Assembly (NCBI RefSeq): GCF_017916255.1
Contig: NZ_CP072827.1
Location: forward strand, 2,976,001-3,040,000
DNA length: 64,000 nt
Source: Streptomyces mobaraensis NBRC 13819 = DSM 40847
GTDB taxonomy: Bacteria; Actinomycetota; Actinomycetes; Streptomycetales; Streptomycetaceae
Reading direction: 5' to 3'
In this document: positions 62,040-64,000 of the stretch, piece after piece
Position numbering within the stretch: position 1 is the first letter of the stretch
How the letters are laid out: the number at the start of each line of letters is the position of its first letter
Made by a program: the position numbers and the translations under genes
Notes under the pieces: generated by a model
Seen by the model: the letters and a program-made list of their open reading frames with translations, nothing else
Database searches by the model: none
Told to the model about the DNA's origin: nothing

Positions 62040-64000
62040 TCAGCCGAGGATGGTCGTGAGGAACTCCCCGGTCCAGGCCAGCAGTTCCCGTCCGACCAGT
62101 GGCTTGCCGCCGATGGGGCGGGTGGCGGGCCGGGGCACGAGGATCTGCCGGTTGGCGGGCTTCATGACCGTGCGCGGGTAGAGCCGCTTGAGCCGCAGCT
62201 CCTGCGACTCGCGCAACTCGACCGGGCCGAAACGGACATTGGATCCCTGCAGGGTGATGTCCGTGACCCCGCAGGCCCGGGCGAGCATGCGCAGGCCCGC
62301 GACCAGCAGCAGGTTCTCCACCGGCTCGGGGAGCTTGCCGTAGCGGTCGGTCAGCTCCTCGCGGACGGCCTTGATGTCCTCCTCGCTGTTGGCGGAGGCG
62401 ATGGCGCGGTACGCCTGGAGGCGCAGCCGCTCGCCCGGCGCGTAGTCGTGCGGAACGTGCGCGTCCACCGGCAGTTCGATCTTGACCTCGAGCGGCGGCG
62501 GCTCCTCCGCGCCACCGGCCTCCAAGGAGGCGCGGTAGTCCGCCACCGCCTCGCCCACCATGCGGATGTAGAGGTCGAAGCCGACGCCGGCGATGTGCCC
62601 GGACTGCTCGCCGCCCAGCAGGTTGCCGGCGCCGCGGATCTCCAGGTCCTTCATCGCCACGTACATGCCGGCGCCCATCTCGGTGTGCTGGGCGATGGTG
62701 GCCAGCCGCTCGTGGGCGGTCTCGGTGAGCGGCTTCTCCGGCGGGTACAGGAAGTAGGCGTACCCGCGCTCGCGGCTGCGGCCGACGCGGCCGCGGAGCT
62801 GGTGGAGCTGGGAGAGACCGAAGTTGTCGCCGCGCTCGACGATGAGGGTGTTGGCGTTGGAGATGTCGATACCGGACTCCACGATCGTCGTGGAGACCAG
62901 CACGTCGAACTTCTTCTCCCAGAAGTCGACCACGACCTGCTCCAGCGCGGACTCCGACATCTGCCCGTGCGCGGTGGCGATCCGCGCCTCGGGCACGATC
63001 TCGCGCAGCCGGGCGGCGGCCCGGTCGATGGACTCGACACGGTTGTGGATGTAGAAGACCTGCCCCTCGCGGAGCAGTTCGCGCCGGATGGCGGCGCCGA
63101 TCTGCTTCGGGTCGTAGGGCCCGACGAAGGTGAGGACCGGATGGCGCTCCTCCGGCGGAGTGGTGATCGTGGACATCTCGCGGATGCCGGTGACGGCCAT
63201 CTCCAGCGTGCGCGGGATCGGCGTCGCGGACATGGTGAGGACGTCCACGTTGGCGCGCAGCTTCTTCAGCTGTTCCTTGTGCTCGACGCCGAAGCGCTGC
63301 TCCTCGTCGACGATGACCAGGCCCAGGTCCTTGAACTTGGTCTCGGACGAGAAGAGGCGGTGGGTGCCGATGACGACGTCGACCGAGCCCTCGCGCAGGC
63401 CCTCCAGCACCGCCTTGGCCTCGGTGTCCGTCTGGAACCGGGAGAGTGCCTTCACCACCACGGGGAACTGGGCGTACCGCTCCGAGAAGGTGCCGAAGTG
63501 CTGCTGCACCAGCAGCGTGGTCGGCACCAGCACCGCCACCTGCTTGCCGTCCTGTACCGCCTTGAAGGCGGCCCGCACCGCGATCTCCGTCTTGCCGTAG
63601 CCGACGTCGCCGCAGATCAGGCGGTCCATGGGGACGGACTTCTCCATGTCCTCCTTGACCTCGGCGATGGTGGTGAGCTGGTCCGGGGTCTCGGCATAGG
63701 GGAAGGCGTCCTCCAGCTCCCGCTGCCAGGGGGTGTCCGGGCCGAAGGAGTGGCCGGGGGCGGCCATCCGCGCCGAGTAGAGCTTGATCAGATCGGCCGC
63801 GATCTCCTTGACGGCCTTCTTGGCGCGCGCCTTGGTCTTGGTCCAGTCGGCGCCGCCGAGCCGGTGCAGCGTCGGCGCCTCGCCGCCCACGTACTTGGTG
63901 ACCTGTTCCAGCTGGTCGGTGGGGATGTAGAGGCGGTCGCCGGGCTGGCCGCGCTTGGCGGGGGCGTACTCGACGAGCAGGTACTCGCGGGTGGCGCCCT
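62040..64000 (-). CDS. mfd: Transcription-repair coupling factor Mfd (5' end outside window)
   Basis: The frame is open to the right edge and gives the C-terminal about 653 residues of a protein usually near 1,180 long. It includes the RNA polymerase-interacting region ([27 protein letters not shown]), the helicase Walker [24 protein letters not shown] in [24 protein letters not shown], and the RecG-like C-terminal half ([20 protein letters not shown]). A TRCF tail then runs to FLTTILG. It recognises stalled RNA polymerase and recruits UvrA. Convergent with the DUF2079 gene, 40 bases apart. Confidence 0.97.
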   Translation of the reverse strand, partial: GATREYLLVEYAPAKRGQPGDRLYIPTDQLEQVTKYVGGEAPTLHRLGGADWTKTKARAKKAVKEIAADLIKLYSARMAAPGHSFGPDTPWQRELEDAFPYAETPDQLTTIAEVKEDMEKSVPMDRLICGDVGYGKTEIAVRAAFKAVQDGKQVAVLVPTTLLVQQHFGTFSERYAQFPVVVKALSRFQTDTEAKAVLEGLREGSVDVVIGTHRLFSSETKFKDLGLVIVDEEQRFGVEHKEQLKKLRANVDVLTMSATPIPRTLEMAVTGIREMSTITTPPEERHPVLTFVGPYDPKQIGAAIRRELLREGQVFYIHNRVESIDRAAARLREIVPEARIATAHGQMSESALEQVVVDFWEKKFDVLVSTTIVESGIDISNANTLIVERGDNFGLSQLHQLRGRVGRSRERGYAYFLYPPEKPLTETAHERLATIAQHTEMGAGMYVAMKDLEIRGAGNLLGGEQSGHIAGVGFDLYIRMVGEAVADYRASLEAGGAEEPPPLEVKIELPVDAHVPHDYAPGERLRLQAYRAIASANSEEDIKAVREELTDRYGKLPEPVENLLLVAGLRMLARACGVTDITLQGSNVRFGPVELRESQELRLKRLYPRTVMKPANRQILVPRPATRPIGGKPLVGRELLAWTGEFLTTILG

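Overview
The window is chromosomal DNA of very high G+C content from an actinobacterium, almost certainly a Streptomyces or a close relative. Codon thirds are strongly G/C-rich and many starts are GTG. The markers are typical of the genus: a tRNA-Leu(UAA) gene (bldA), two resuscitation-promoting-factor genes with a c-di-AMP (ydaO-type) leader, a DivIC/FtsL-like protein, a type I polyketide synthase with crotonyl-CoA carboxylase/reductase, and GTGA/ATGA-coupled operons.

Layout. 1-5.7 kb: histidine-utilisation operon on the minus strand (hutU, an M20 amidohydrolase, hutF, a repeat-rich spacer, then hutI running off the left edge) with a readable promoter. 5.7-11.1 kb: a LysA-like decarboxylase, small membrane and exported proteins, an RpiR-type regulator and a MatB-like acyl-CoA synthetase. 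11.1-18.9 kb: a 770-base non-coding repeat tract, cystathionine beta-synthase, an SGNH hydrolase, an acetyl-CoA acetyltransferase, three small proteins and a Bax-inhibitor-1 family membrane protein. 19-28 kb: an accessory block with ccr, a single-module PKS and its regulator (which carries a TTA codon), divergent from a TetR gene and a YhgE-like membrane protein. 28-33.9 kb: a four-gene translationally coupled catabolic operon (FAH family, thiolase, AMP-ligase, cyclase) divergent from another TetR gene. 34 kb: bldA. 34.5-41.4 kb: MacB-type ABC transporter, cyclopropane-fatty-acid synthase, type II NADH dehydrogenase with a Rex-like operator upstream. 41.4-44.1 kb: a second TTA-containing regulator (XRE), a divergent Nudix protein, a zinc ribbon and a damaged Phd/RelE toxin-antitoxin pair. 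44-64 kb: mostly housekeeping genes (ppx/gppA, DUF501, divIC, eno, two rpf genes, P450, mazG, SurA-like lipoprotein, Ser/Thr kinase with a proline-rich membrane partner, a DNA-methylase-like protein with an altered catalytic motif, DUF2079, and mfd running off the right edge).

How it fits together. The most interesting accessory system is the ccr-PKS-regulator block. The PKS has KS, AT and ACP, but its dehydratase region has lost both catalytic residues, and ccr directly downstream suggests an alkylmalonyl extender. Its regulator has TTA at codon 43, so translation should depend on the bldA tRNA encoded 8.5 kb away. A perfect TACCGATCGGTA palindrome lies over the putative regulator promoter beside the divergent TetR gene. 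A second theme is a family of long palindromic interspersed repeats (three intergenic copies). A fragment of this family has become the N-terminal coding sequence of the M20 amidohydrolase in the hut operon.
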